The position numbers and the translations under genes are program-made. The notes beneath the pieces were generated by a model that saw only the letters and a program-made list of their open reading frames with translations, had not been told where the DNA came from and did not search any database. This document shows, one piece after another, positions 50,972 to 60,500 of a DNA stretch of 64,000 nucleotides. The first letter of the stretch is position 1. Each line of letters starts with the position of its first letter. The stretch is from Paenibacillus sp. FSL R5-0766 (GTDB lineage Bacteria; Bacillota; Bacilli; Paenibacillales; Paenibacillaceae), in assembly GCF_037971845.1 (NCBI RefSeq), contig NZ_CP150227.1, forward strand, positions 6,572,001-6,636,000, written 5' to 3'.

Positions 50972-53053
50972 TTATAACTCAGCCCACTGGGCCAATACAT
51001 CATTGTATTCATTGGACAATTGCTCACGTTCATTCCAGATTTGTTCCAGTTCAAGCGGATTGTTCTCCACCGTTTCCAGCTGTTGGTCCAGCACCTGAAT
51101 CTGTGCCTCAAGACGAGCCAACGTCTGTTCCAGCTTCTCCGCAGACGGTTTGTTGCCATTGCCACTTCTATGATTCGATGCAGCTGTTGCCGAAGGGGTC
51201 AACGCCTTGCTTGATCCTGTGGAAACTTCATAATCACGACTTCCATCGGGAGCCGCAACAGTGGAACCGTTCATTGTCGAGTTTGTTTCTGGTTTCTTTC
51301 CTGATCTGGCAGTCCCGCCGGGCGCGGACGTTAACCCTGACTTCATCTCTGACTTGGCATTCCCACGAGAAGAAACGCCCACGCCTGCTGTAGCCTGAGT
51401 TGTCACCGCCGCACGAGCTTGCAAATCAAGCTTCTTCTCACGATACGCCTCATAGTCTCCCAGATAAGCGGTCATCTGTCCGTCCTCCAGTTCCCAGACA
51501 CGGGAAGCGAGGCGATTGACGAAGTACCGATCATGTGAGATGGCAAGTACGGTCCCTTCAAAATCAACCAGCGACTCTTCCAGCGCTTCTCTCGATGCGA
51601 TATCCAGATGGTTGGTTGGCTCATCGAGCAGCAGTACATTGGGTTTACGTTGCACCAGAAGAGCTAGCCGCAGACGCGTCCATTCCCCACCAGATAATTG
51701 CCCAACAGAGCGGAATACATCCGCTCCATAGAACAGATATCGGGCCAGAATCCCGCGAGCCTCGCCTTCCTCCACACCCGCTTCCAGACGGAAGTATTCA
51801 AGTACGTTCAGCTTTGGATTCGTGGGTTCCTCCTGTTGAGCCAGATATCCGACATCCACACGCGCCCCCCACTCCAGCTTGCCCGCATTGGGTTGCTCGT
51901 CACCAAGCAACAGCTTGAACAGGGTCGTCTTGCCAGAACCATTCCGGCCAATGAGTGCAATTTTATCCCCATATTCCAGCAGACCCGAGATTCCGCGCAG
52001 GATTTCACGCTCGCCATAGCTCTTCTCGACCTGTTCCAATATTGCTACCCGCTTTCCCGTTCGATCCGTAGGACGCACATCGAACTCGGCATTGCGGCGC
52101 TCCAGTACAGGACGCTTCACCTGTTCCATCCGCTCCAGCGCCTTGCGCATGGAAGCGGCCCGCCGGAAGAACTTTTCATTCCCACCAACCCGGCCCCACT
52201 CCTCTAACTGGCGGATCGTTTCCTTCATTTTCTTGATAACCTTCTGCTGCTCCTTGAACTCCTCGAATTGCTGCAACAGCCGTTGTTCCTTTACTTTCAT
52301 ATATTCCGTATAACCGCCAGCAGACGTTTCCGCTTCCCCATCCTCCAGCTCCAGTGTTCGATTCACGACCCGATCCAAAAAATAGCGATCATGCGAGATC
52401 AGGACAATGGTACCGAGATATTCACGTAAAAATCCTTCCAGCCACTCAACCCGCTCCAGATCAAGATGGTTTGTCGGCTCATCCAGCAATAACAGGTCGG
52501 GTCTTACAATTAGCTGTGAAGCCAGCACCACCCGAGTCTGCTCCCCACCGGACAGGGAACCAAAGCGCCAACCATAGTGTGCCTTGGCGATATCCAAACC
52601 GTCCGCCACCTGATCGATCCGGGCATCCATTTCGTATCCACCCTCACGCTCGAACTGGTCTTGCAGTGCCGCGTAGCGTTTCAACAGGCGCTCCAATTGA
52701 TCAGGGTCTGCTGCACATGCCGGATCGGACATCTGCTGCTCCATTTCCTTCATTTGCGTGCGACATATCATAAGCTCCTTGAATCCAAGACTTAGTACAT
52801 CCAGTACGGTATGGTCATCCAATCCTTCTGGAACCTGAGCCACATATCCCATTCGTGTATCTTTCTTGATCATCAATTGCCCTTCATCCGGCTTGTTCAG
52901 TCTTGCCATCAGGCGCATAAGTGTGGTCTTGCCGCTTCCGTTGCGGCCAATCAGGGCGACCTTGTCACCTTCCATAATTTCAAACGTAATGCCGTCCAGC
53001 ACCAGATGTGCTCCGTGGTATTGAGTCAGTTGTTGCGCGCTAATCATCATCAT
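50972..53053 (-). CDS. ABC-F family ATPase
   Basis: 693 residues from ATG 53053, nine bases after GGAGG. Two ABC domains have Walker A GRNGSGKTT (twice), signatures GSLSGGEQTR and GQLSGGEWTR, and Walker B LLLLDEPTNHLD and VLLLDEPTNHLD, joined by a charged interdomain linker (about residues 240-320) as in ribosome-acting ABC-F proteins. No membrane domain. The C-terminus has a Ser/Thr/Gly-rich spacer (about 540-620) and a coiled coil (about 620-690). ABC-F proteins act in the ribosomal E site; some confer antibiotic resistance by ribosome protection. The upstream leader ORF with terminator is typical of drug-inducible members. Confidence 0.92.
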   Translation of the reverse strand: MMMISAQQLTQYHGAHLVLDGITFEIMEGDKVALIGRNGSGKTTLMRLMARLNKPDEGQLMIKKDTRMGYVAQVPEGLDDHTVLDVLSLGFKELMICRTQMKEMEQQMSDPACAADPDQLERLLKRYAALQDQFEREGGYEMDARIDQVADGLDIAKAHYGWRFGSLSGGEQTRVVLASQLIVRPDLLLLDEPTNHLDLERVEWLEGFLREYLGTIVLISHDRYFLDRVVNRTLELEDGEAETSAGGYTEYMKVKEQRLLQQFEEFKEQQKVIKKMKETIRQLEEWGRVGGNEKFFRRAASMRKALERMEQVKRPVLERRNAEFDVRPTDRTGKRVAILEQVEKSYGEREILRGISGLLEYGDKIALIGRNGSGKTTLFKLLLGDEQPNAGKLEWGARVDVGYLAQQEEPTNPKLNVLEYFRLEAGVEEGEARGILARYLFYGADVFRSVGQLSGGEWTRLRLALLVQRKPNVLLLDEPTNHLDIASREALEESLVDFEGTVLAISHDRYFVNRLASRVWELEDGQMTAYLGDYEAYREKKLDLQARAAVTTQATAGVGVSSRGNAKSEMKSGLTSAPGGTARSGKKPETNSTMNGSTVAAPDGSRDYEVSTGSSKALTPSATAASNHRSGNGNKPSAEKLEQTLARLEAQIQVLDQQLETVENNPLELEQIWNEREQLSNEYNDVLAQWAEL

Positions 53054-53096
53054 AATAAGGTTCCTCCTATGGTATGGAAGATCCTGACCGCAACAC

Positions 53097-53130
53097 AAAA
53101 AGAGCCGCAGGAGGTTAGCTCCACGGCCCT
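53097..53130 (-). terminator. Attenuator-type terminator between leader ORF and ABC-F gene
   Basis: On the minus strand GGGCCGTGGAG pairs with CTCCTGCGGCTC around CTAAC and is followed by TTTTTG. It lies 22 bp after the leader ORF stop and 44 bp before the ABC-F start. Confidence 0.8.
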
Positions 53131-53151
53131 TCAGAATTCAAGCACTATCGC

Positions 53152-53313
53152 TTATCGTCCGAATGAGGTCAAGGCAGGCATCTTCTCGCAAATGTTAACT
53201 TCCGTATATTCAAAATTGGACAGACTTCTCCCGTTGGTCAGAAAAGTATGAACAATGCCAGCCATAGCAATCGGCAGCTGGCTAATACGGTTGTTAAGCA
53301 TCTCGTGATTCAC
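53152..53313 (-). CDS. Leader peptide ORF of ABC-F gene
   Basis: A 53-codon ORF from GTG 53313, nine bases after GGGAGG, ending TAA at 53152. It reads MNHEMLNNRISQLPIAMAGI and continues to ..ICEKMPALTSFGR. An internal ATG (codon 5) is an alternative start. It has a strong ribosome site and lies just before a terminator that precedes the ABC-F gene, so it is probably a regulatory leader on which a drug-stalled ribosome would alter RNA folding. A separate function of the peptide cannot be excluded. Confidence 0.68.
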   Translation of the reverse strand: MNHEMLNNRISQLPIAMAGIVHTFLTNGRSLSNFEYTEVNICEKMPALTSFGR

Positions 53314-53424
53314 CTGTCTTCACCTCCCTTGTCATAATTAATGCCAATATATCACAGAAGGCTGTGTCCCTGCAACCAGCCCATCGCCCAATTCATCCTT
53401 ACTCCACAGTAGCTACTGCTCTGA

Positions 53425-53709
53425 TTAATCCCTGCCCCGTCGCCGAAGCATTACATCCCTGATCGCCACCGTAATAAGTGTTAACATTCCCGAGGTACCC
53501 AGTGATGCGCCGAGCAGGGCATATCCGATGCCGTTCCACCCGCCAATATCGATGCTGATCATGATTACAACGGCACCGCCAAGCAAGGCCACACATGGCA
53601 ATATATATTGTACCCACGTCATTCGTCGTCCTTGCAACCGGTAGATAAGCCATTCAATCAGCAGCTGCACCGCCCACATTCCCAATGTCCACAAGATCAG
53701 TACTTCCAT
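53425..53709 (-). CDS. Small membrane protein
   Basis: 94 residues from ATG 53709 with AGGAGGGG upstream. Three hydrophobic helices (about 3-22, 33-53, 58-82) and a basic C-terminus (RDVMLRRRGRD). It resembles small YesK-like integral membrane proteins in size and layout, but I cannot assign a family. It stands between the glycosyltransferase gene and the ABC-F leader. Confidence 0.7.
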   Translation of the reverse strand: MEVLILWTLGMWAVQLLIEWLIYRLQGRRMTWVQYILPCVALLGGAVVIMISIDIGGWNGIGYALLGASLGTSGMLTLITVAIRDVMLRRRGRD

Positions 53710-53762
53710 AAGGTTCCCCTCCTGTTGCTGGATGGATTAAGCCCTTTGTTACATACCTTACG

Positions 53763-54761
53763 TTACTTCAACCAATCCGAGAAAAAGTTCCGGTACCCTT
53801 CTTTCATCTTCGTGCGCGAAAAAGCACCAAACGCATACTCCCGGTTGTCTTCTGACACACTGCGCGGCGCAGCCGCAGCCATGTTCACCAGTTCAAACCA
53901 GTTATCCTCGTTGCCTGCAAAGGCATGCGTGGATCGAATGTGCCCGTAGCAGGCATGCTCCGGTTTCACAACCATTTTGCCCATCGCCATCGCTTCCGTC
54001 AGAGGCATCGCAAACGTATCAAAGGCCGAACAGTTCCAATACACCTTGGATGAGTTCATCAACGTAAATATCTCATCCTGCGTGAGCGCAAACTTAAGCT
54101 TCACGTTGGGAGGAATGTCGTACTTCTTCATGGTTTCCTTATAGCGTACACCGCCAAACACCATATATATTTCCTTGTCCGGGTTCTGCCGAGCATATTC
54201 CAAAACTAGATCCGGTCGACGGTTCGCTTCATCCCTACCGATCCAGAGCACCCGATTATGCACGACCTGGCTCGGGTCATAGTGCCGGTGCGCCAGCTCT
54301 TCACTAAAGCCAATCGGAATGACGTTCACGTCATGTACACCGAAATTGCGGCCCAGTTCTGTTTTCAAAAACTCGGTCTGTACAATTGCTTTATCCACCA
54401 TCGTATAAAATGGCTTCATCATCTCATATCCCGTCAGCGCGGGATCGGGGAAACTGTGCGGGAACAATACACTCTTCGGTAAGAACATCTTCAAAAACGT
54501 AAACCCGGATACGGTGTAGATAACATGCTCTATATTTTGACTATGAATCTGATCCAGCACGATATCGTAGTTCACCAGGTCACCTTTCTCATGCTCATAA
54601 CCCGGCAACCAGTCGTATCCGCTGACATGACGTTCCGGCGAGATGAACACAATATCCACGCCCAGCTCCAGACCAATCTGCTTCAGCCGATCCGCAAATA
54701 CGCGTGGCCCCTGTGCTTCCGTGAATTGAATTTTACGCATAACAAGTCCGACTTTACGCAA
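53763..54761 (-). CDS. Glycosyltransferase (GT4-like), CotSA-type context
   Basis: 332 residues from TTG 54761, eight bases after AGGGG. The N-terminal Rossmann-like part has RKIQFTEAQGPRVFADRLKQ and VDIVFISPERHVSGYDW; the donor half has RVLWIGRDEANRRPDLVLEY, FALTQDEIFTLMNSSKVYWN and AFDTFAMPLTEAMAMGKMVV. This matches GT-B enzymes of the GT4 group. It follows an APH-fold kinase-like gene by 18 bp. In Bacillus subtilis, cotSA (GT) and cotS (APH-fold) are neighbours and encode spore-coat proteins, so a coat role is possible. Confidence 0.85.
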   Translation of the reverse strand: MRKVGLVMRKIQFTEAQGPRVFADRLKQIGLELGVDIVFISPERHVSGYDWLPGYEHEKGDLVNYDIVLDQIHSQNIEHVIYTVSGFTFLKMFLPKSVLFPHSFPDPALTGYEMMKPFYTMVDKAIVQTEFLKTELGRNFGVHDVNVIPIGFSEELAHRHYDPSQVVHNRVLWIGRDEANRRPDLVLEYARQNPDKEIYMVFGGVRYKETMKKYDIPPNVKLKFALTQDEIFTLMNSSKVYWNCSAFDTFAMPLTEAMAMGKMVVKPEHACYGHIRSTHAFAGNEDNWFELVNMAAAAPRSVSEDNREYAFGAFSRTKMKEGYRNFFSDWLK

Positions 54762-54779
54762 GCTTCTCACCCCTCATTT

Positions 54780-55763
54780 CTATTCCTCACCCATGTGCTT
54801 CATGCACTGTTCCAGCGTCGCTGCCGTCTCATACCACTGGTTACGCAACTGTTTCTTCGGCCACACACATTCCTCACTTCTCAGGTCACCATCAATCAAA
54901 CGCAGCATCCAGAGTGAGAATACAATAGCATAGGCATAGTACCATCCTGCAAAAGAAACCCGTTCAATCTGCATGCCCAGGCTCCCCAGTTTGTCCAAAT
55001 AAACATCCATGACCCGCTCTCGCAATGCAGGCGTAACCGTTCTGGGAAACAGCGGATGCGAGAGATCAACTAGGTGAACTATATCCCACAGCGGTGTATT
55101 CAGATGGGCATGCTCCCAATCCAAGATGACCAGTCTGCCGTCCACCTCAGCCATGTTACCTGGATGCAGGTCTCCGTGACACAAAACGGTTGGTAGTTCT
55201 TCCTCTGCCGTGAGGATCAATCTAGTGATCTTGTCCCAAACGGATGCGGATAGCTGCATATCCAATCTGGATAACAGTTCATCGGTAGATTGCCTATGCA
55301 TTTGCAACTCATCCAACATTGTGCGAATGGACGGTTTCTGCCCCACGCGAGGCAGTTCGCTCCAATTCGTAACAGGTAGCGCATGCCAAGCCGCCATCTG
55401 TACCGCTACACCGAGCATCGTCGCTTCTTGCGAATCATGCACCAGTTGCCCCAGATCCTCGTAGATCATCCAGCTCTTTGCTGGAGCAATGGTAAGATCC
55501 GACGCTGCAATGAGTTGCGGATAGATTGGAGGTAGACCAGACATCACACGCTCGTACATCCATCGTTCCCGTCCATGCTGCGCAGGATTCGTCAGTGGTT
55601 TGAAAATATAACTTTCACCGGAAGAAACAGTGAATCGCTCCACATATCTTCCGTTCATTCCTTTATACAATTGTTCGCGGCTTGTTATATATTGAACATT
55701 CAGCATTCCTTCGGGCGTCACCCAGCTGTATGCATCCAACTCTTCATTCACGCTACCCACCAT
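54780..55763 (-). CDS. Aminoglycoside-phosphotransferase-fold (CotS-like) protein
   Basis: 327 residues from ATG 55763; GTG further inside is an alternative start. The kinase-like fold has ESYIFKPLTNPAQHGRERWM (nucleotide-site lysine), VLCHGDLHPGNMAEVDG (catalytic loop with Asp) and RLVILDWEHAHLNTPLWDI (metal-binding Asp). These residues are intact, so activity is plausible. The family (APH) includes antibiotic kinases, choline/homoserine kinases and spore-coat CotS. Pairing with a glycosyltransferase gene favours the CotS comparison. It diverges from a TetR gene. Confidence 0.85.
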   Translation of the reverse strand: MVGSVNEELDAYSWVTPEGMLNVQYITSREQLYKGMNGRYVERFTVSSGESYIFKPLTNPAQHGRERWMYERVMSGLPPIYPQLIAASDLTIAPAKSWMIYEDLGQLVHDSQEATMLGVAVQMAAWHALPVTNWSELPRVGQKPSIRTMLDELQMHRQSTDELLSRLDMQLSASVWDKITRLILTAEEELPTVLCHGDLHPGNMAEVDGRLVILDWEHAHLNTPLWDIVHLVDLSHPLFPRTVTPALRERVMDVYLDKLGSLGMQIERVSFAGWYYAYAIVFSLWMLRLIDGDLRSEECVWPKKQLRNQWYETAATLEQCMKHMGEE

Positions 55764-55888
55764 CCATTTCGTTCTCGCTACCGCTCCGATTATGATTTCT
55801 ATTCATCATACGTTGCCGCTCACAAGCCTGCAAGCTTTCGTCGTAAGCGCTTATTCAGTGTCTCAATTCAGAGTTTCAAAAGTGCCTG

Positions 55889-55922
55889 TTGCATTTTGGT
55901 TAGTAATCACTTACTATATAAT
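55889..55922 (+). promoter_or_regulatory. tetR promoter with overlapping operator
   Basis: TTGCAT (55889-55894) and TACTAT (55912-55917) are 17 bp apart. TAGTAA-TCAC-TTACTA at 55901-55916 is a palindrome over the spacer and -10 box. GGTTAGTAATCACTTACTAT resembles a site before the oxidoreductase gene (56782-56802). Transcription would begin at about the ATG at 55924. Confidence 0.6.
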
Positions 55923-55923
55923 C

Positions 55924-56514
55924 ATGAAAAACAAATCTCATGTGGATAGCAAAAAGAAAGATATCCTACAAGCGGCGATGCGCTTGTTCGCAACCAAAGG
56001 CGTTGACGGCATATCCGTCAAAGAGATCGGTGATGCCGCCGGAGTAACCGACGCGGCGATCTACAAACATTTTAAAAACAAAGATGCCGTTGCCCTGGAA
56101 GCCTTCACCCAATACTGTGTCGACTATACTGCACTGATTGACGGGTATGTTCGCCGGGAAGGTCCCGTGTTGGAACGCTTCAAGCAACTGGTTACCGAGG
56201 TTCTCCATCTGCATGATGAAGATCCCTACGGACTGCTGTTGATTTCACAGAATCATGAAATATTCATTGAAGCTGGAAGCAGCGAGGATTACCGTCAGCC
56301 GTTGGATGCGTTAATGGATCTGATCGATCAGGGAATGATGAGGGGTGAACTGCCTCAGCAGGATTCACGGCTTACAGCCGTGCTGGTGATCGGTGCAATT
56401 ACACGTATGGCGGTCTCCAGTATGCAAGGTGAACTACCGGAGCTGTTGGTACCTTATACGGGGGAAACGGTTCACAGACTTGCATCGATGTTAGGACAGG
56501 TACCCCAGGAGTAA
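55924..56514 (+). CDS. TetR-family transcriptional regulator
   Basis: 196 residues from ATG 55924. The N-terminal HTH has KKKDILQAAMRLFATKGVDG, ISVKEIGDAAGVTDAAIYKH and FKNKDAVALEAF; the C-terminal ligand domain is helical. No ribosome site precedes the ATG and the predicted promoter places the transcript start at about that codon, so the message may be leaderless; GTG 55942 is an alternative. A similar operator before the NAD(P)H oxidoreductase gene 310 bp downstream suggests it controls both. Confidence 0.9.
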   Translation: MKNKSHVDSKKKDILQAAMRLFATKGVDGISVKEIGDAAGVTDAAIYKHFKNKDAVALEAFTQYCVDYTALIDGYVRREGPVLERFKQLVTEVLHLHDEDPYGLLLISQNHEIFIEAGSSEDYRQPLDALMDLIDQGMMRGELPQQDSRLTAVLVIGAITRMAVSSMQGELPELLVPYTGETVHRLASMLGQVPQE

Positions 56515-56520
56515 CAATGG

Positions 56521-56640
56521 AGATGGGATGAAGCTAGAAATGGATTAGCGGAGCGTAGGGAAAACGACGTGAGCAACTACATTGTTTCCGAAAGGAAACA
56601 ACCTTCGTAAGTTTCCGCTTATTTCAGCTGAATCCCATCT
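56521..56640. mobile_element. Short MITE/REP-like palindromic element
   Basis: AGATGGGATGAAGCT at 56521 onward matches, with two mismatches, the complement of the other end (AGCTGAATCCCATCT, ending 56640). The 120-bp body holds an inner hairpin GTTTCCGAAAGGAAAC and no ORF. It starts 7 bp after the tetR stop. It looks like a non-coding repeat; other copies would be needed to prove mobility. Confidence 0.6.
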
Positions 56641-56781
56641 TCGATGCTGATGATGCCGCTAGGCATGATTTGTAATCAAAAGCGGACTTTTGAACAACTT
56701 CTAAAAGAGAATCGTCAGCATACCATTAGGATATACGAATGGATTACCGGGTCACACGTGACCTTTTCTTTTTGCACATGA

Positions 56782-56802
56782 GGTTAGTGTTCATTAACTA
56801 AA
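56782..56802 (+). promoter_or_regulatory. Predicted TetR operator before oxidoreductase gene
   Basis: The 21-bp site starting GGTTAGTGTTCATTAACTAA agrees with the tetR promoter site at 16 of 21 positions and lies just after TTGCAC (possible -35, 56772-56777). It is 24 bp upstream of the oxidoreductase ATG. Confidence 0.6.
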
Positions 56803-56825
56803 ATAGTCAGGACGTGTCATCTTCC

Positions 56826-57404
56826 ATGAAAAAAATATTAATTATTCAAGGCAATCCCGTCTCCCCCAGTTACAACGGCGCACTAGCCGAAGCTTACCGT
56901 AAAGGTGCGGTGCAGGCGGGTGCCGACGTCCGCATGATCACCCTGAACGAGTTGGCGTTCAACATGAATCTGGAGGGAGGATATCGTAATAAACTTCCAC
57001 TTGAACCAGATTTGCTGGAGGCCCAAGAAGCGATTAAGTGGGCTGAGCATCTTGTATGGGTATTCCCAATCTGGTGGGGAGGACCACCTGCCCTGCTAAA
57101 AGGTTTCGTTGACCGAATCTTTATGCCAGGTTACGCCTTCAAGTATCAGAAAGGAAAACCATTCCCGGATCAACTGCTCAAAGGCCGCACCGCCCGTATG
57201 ATCACTACCATGGATGGCCCAAGCTGGTATTTCAAATGGTTCCAGGGTGAGCCCGCACATAAAATGATGAAGATCTCCACATTTGCACTGACTGGCATCA
57301 AACCTGTGCGGATAACACCTGTAGATCAAGTTGGTAAAAAGTCAGATGAACAGAGAAAGAATTGGCTTGATAAGATTGAGCAGCTTGGGCGGAAGATGGG
57401 GTAA
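56826..57404 (+). CDS. NAD(P)H-dependent flavodoxin-fold oxidoreductase
   Basis: 192 residues from ATG 56826; GTG 56814 is an alternative. Flavodoxin-2 family: KKILIIQGNPVSPSYNGALA (FMN phosphate loop region), VWVFPIWWGGPPALLKGFVD (quinone reductase signature) and ARMITTMDGPSWYFKWFQGE. It probably reduces quinones or electrophiles with two electrons using FMN. The upstream site shared with tetR suggests induction by a reactive compound. Confidence 0.92.
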   Translation: MKKILIIQGNPVSPSYNGALAEAYRKGAVQAGADVRMITLNELAFNMNLEGGYRNKLPLEPDLLEAQEAIKWAEHLVWVFPIWWGGPPALLKGFVDRIFMPGYAFKYQKGKPFPDQLLKGRTARMITTMDGPSWYFKWFQGEPAHKMMKISTFALTGIKPVRITPVDQVGKKSDEQRKNWLDKIEQLGRKMG

Positions 57405-57436
57405 CTGGATAGTTTTTTGCAACGTTAATTTGGTTA

Positions 57437-57486
57437 AATAACAAGAAGGCGATACTTACCAAAGTAAGAATCGCCTTCTTGTTATT
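57437..57486. terminator. Strong bidirectional terminator
   Basis: AATAACAAGAAGGCGAT pairs perfectly with ATCGCCTTCTTGTTATT, with an inner TTAC/GTAA stem. It separates the oxidoreductase gene (plus) from the DUF5704 gene (minus). Confidence 0.92.
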
Positions 57487-57502
57487 GTACTCTTCCTACT
57501 AC

Positions 57503-60500
57503 TTAGTGCGGCACCTGTGCACTGAAATCATCTCGGCTGGAACGATCGGCATTGTAGAACACCACGTCTCCGTCCCTTAAAGTGAACGAGTTGCCGTAGC
57601 TATCTTCGACTTGACGCTGAAATCCTTCCAGCAACCATTGGTTCATCAGCGGTGCATGGATATATTGCAGATGCGGAGCCTTCAGATTCCCTTCCTGGAT
57701 GGACTCCAAGTTAAAGTTGACCACGATATAACCATTTTTCAGGAAGATCGGTGACTTTGCATCCAAACCACCATGGGTACGCCCATACTCGGCCAGATTG
57801 GTTCCTGCTTGAACCACGTAAGGCTCGGCAGGTAGACTATACTCTCCATACCACTGCTGAATAGCTGCATTCGCACGAAGCACATCCGCACTTGCGTTCG
57901 TCGGAATATTCGTTTTGGGTCCGATAAACGTACGCAGTTGCTCTGGCATCAGCAATAGACTGTATCCGCCTACAGGGGTTTTCATCTTCGTAAATTTATC
58001 CCGATAATACTCCTGATACGTCCGTTCACTCATCATCCCTGGATGAATTTCGCCATAGCGATTATATTTGTAGGTCGCCGTATCTCGTAGCTGTTCCGAA
58101 GGTACTTGACGTAACCGATCATTGAGAATGACAAACCGCTTGACTTGATCCTTTGCTGAACCAATACGAATAAAACTTCGCTGGTTCGTCGAGTAATACA
58201 GATCTACCGGAACGCGTGTTTTCCCGTCTTTGCTGACAAAATCAAAGGTCGGAGTCAGGCGAATGCCGTCTCTGGGCCCGAACATATTGCCCTTGGTTTT
58301 GAAATCAAACTTAAAGTGATATCCCGTCTTCACAGCCACATTCTGATACCCTTGCAGCGGATGACTGCCTGGGCGAATCGGTACGGTGAACTGCGGTTTG
58401 TTCCCTCGCTTGTCACCGTCGATGCCCTGCGTTCCCGTCCAATAACTGATCCAGGTTGTGGCAATACTACCCTTAAACCGCCGGAAAACAAGCTCCCAGT
58501 TGTAGTCTGCAATGTCCGTGATTTCAAAGTCGTATAACCTCCCAATGACCTCCACGGACACTTCGTCGCTGGCCAGATGATAGGTTAGATCTGTATTGGC
58601 ATCGGGTTGAGCATTGCTCCTGGACATCGATTCAAAGTCGGCAGGTGCATTCTCTGCAATATTGCGGAACTCCACCTGGTAATCTCCTTCGTCTACCCAT
58701 ACAGGCAGATAAAAGGTGGTATCGAGCACGTACACCGGAATATCAATCCACGTACTCCGCGGGTAAAACTGTGTCCGGTCGGCACTGTACACGTCAAACG
58801 GAAACCGCACCTGTTTGATTCGATAATATTTGGCATAATCCCGATCCCCATATCCCGGATACGAGTTGACATCCAAATGCTGTCCGCTCGTGGGGATACG
58901 GACTGTGAACGGCCGCTCCAAAATAAGGGCAGATCGCTCCATATTCGGTATCGTTTTCTGATTATAAGGTTGATCGTCTGAAACAAGGGAATAGTTCACG
59001 ACTGGCGTATGAACAGTGACTGTGTTAATCCCGTAGATTTCGTACTCCAGTTCTTCTTCTTCGGCATCAATACTTCCATCGGCCAGAACATAACGGATCT
59101 GACCTGTGCTGGGTTGATCTTTCTTATTTGTCTTCTCGGTCGGAATGTAGTTGTACGGACTGTACAATACATCTTTCCCGATTTCCACCGGTGCAGGAAT
59201 TTGACCAGGCTGTGGTCCTTCCCTGTCCGTACGCTGTTTATCCATGATGGTCTGGCCCTGGAACACTAGAAAATCATTTTCAACCTGCACATCAGGAACA
59301 GCAGCTTCCGCTACATCCTGCAGATTCTCCGAATCTGGAGACGGCCTGCTCGTTCCGCCATCCTTGCTTCGAGCAGGCCCTTGCTGCTTGTCAGGCGGTG
59401 GTGCCGGGTAGAAGTCTCCCGTTGTATCCGCCTGAAACTCGGGCGGGGTGTATCCAGAAGGAGTAATTGTAATCTGCTCCCCGTAAAAAGCATAGTTTTC
59501 TAATGTCGCTTCCTCGATGTTGTAGACACTAAGTTTGTTAATCGTCCAATACGCATACGGTCGGATCACAGTGTATGAGCTGGGCACCACTTCGGTATCC
59601 CTCATCGGTGTCCGAACGGTCTCAGATTCCTCATCCTCACCCGTTGTAGTCTCCTCTTCGGTCCAAGTTAAGGTCCATGTCTGTTCCACCTCGACGGTAT
59701 ATGTACACGTTCCTGTCATCTGTATGAATTTATTTTCGAACTGGTAATCTCGGCTAAAGACATTCCCGTACAGACTTTCCGATGTCGGAATGCCTTTCAG
59801 CACGTCGAACGGTTCACTACCTCGCTGATCAGCCTTAATTACAGCTGTCACAGCTGGGTCCATGTCCTCACCGTCCATCATCTGTCCAGGCTCCGGCGTG
59901 GTGCAGACGTTATCTGGTTCGTCCGGATCATCATCTGGAACTTTTAGTCTGTAGTAGTAATAGACATAATATGTTGGAAACTTGCCATCATATTTGAACC
60001 CTGCTGGGTCTCCAGCAGTTCGAGAACCGCCCGTCACTTTTGGCTTTTCCCGAGTACTCTTCTTGTGACCTTCATATGTATATTTTTCGCCTGGGGCTGT
60101 ATGAGAGAACCTATAGTCTATACCCTTCTCTAACTTTATTTCCTTATCTCTAAACCCATCAACACCATCTAACGGATTACCTTTTGTATCAAAGTGCTGA
60201 ATAATAGCCATGCCCTCAGCTGGTTCGAGTTCAATCTTGAAGAGAGTAGGGAAATAGTAACGCCAGCCTTCTACGTTTGGCGAGAAAACAGTACCATTTT
60301 TTCTTCTTTCTTCTTCCTTTCTGTTAACGGCTTCCACTTTTGCTTTCAAGATACCATCCAGTACGAATACTTCTTTAGATGCTTTGTTTGTTCCCTTTCC
60401 ATTAACAGGTGTATCATCATAATTATCGTAGTCTCTACTTGATGTGGCATTCTGATAATATTGTTTTGGGTTTTCTCTTAATTCGCCTGTCCTAGATTTT

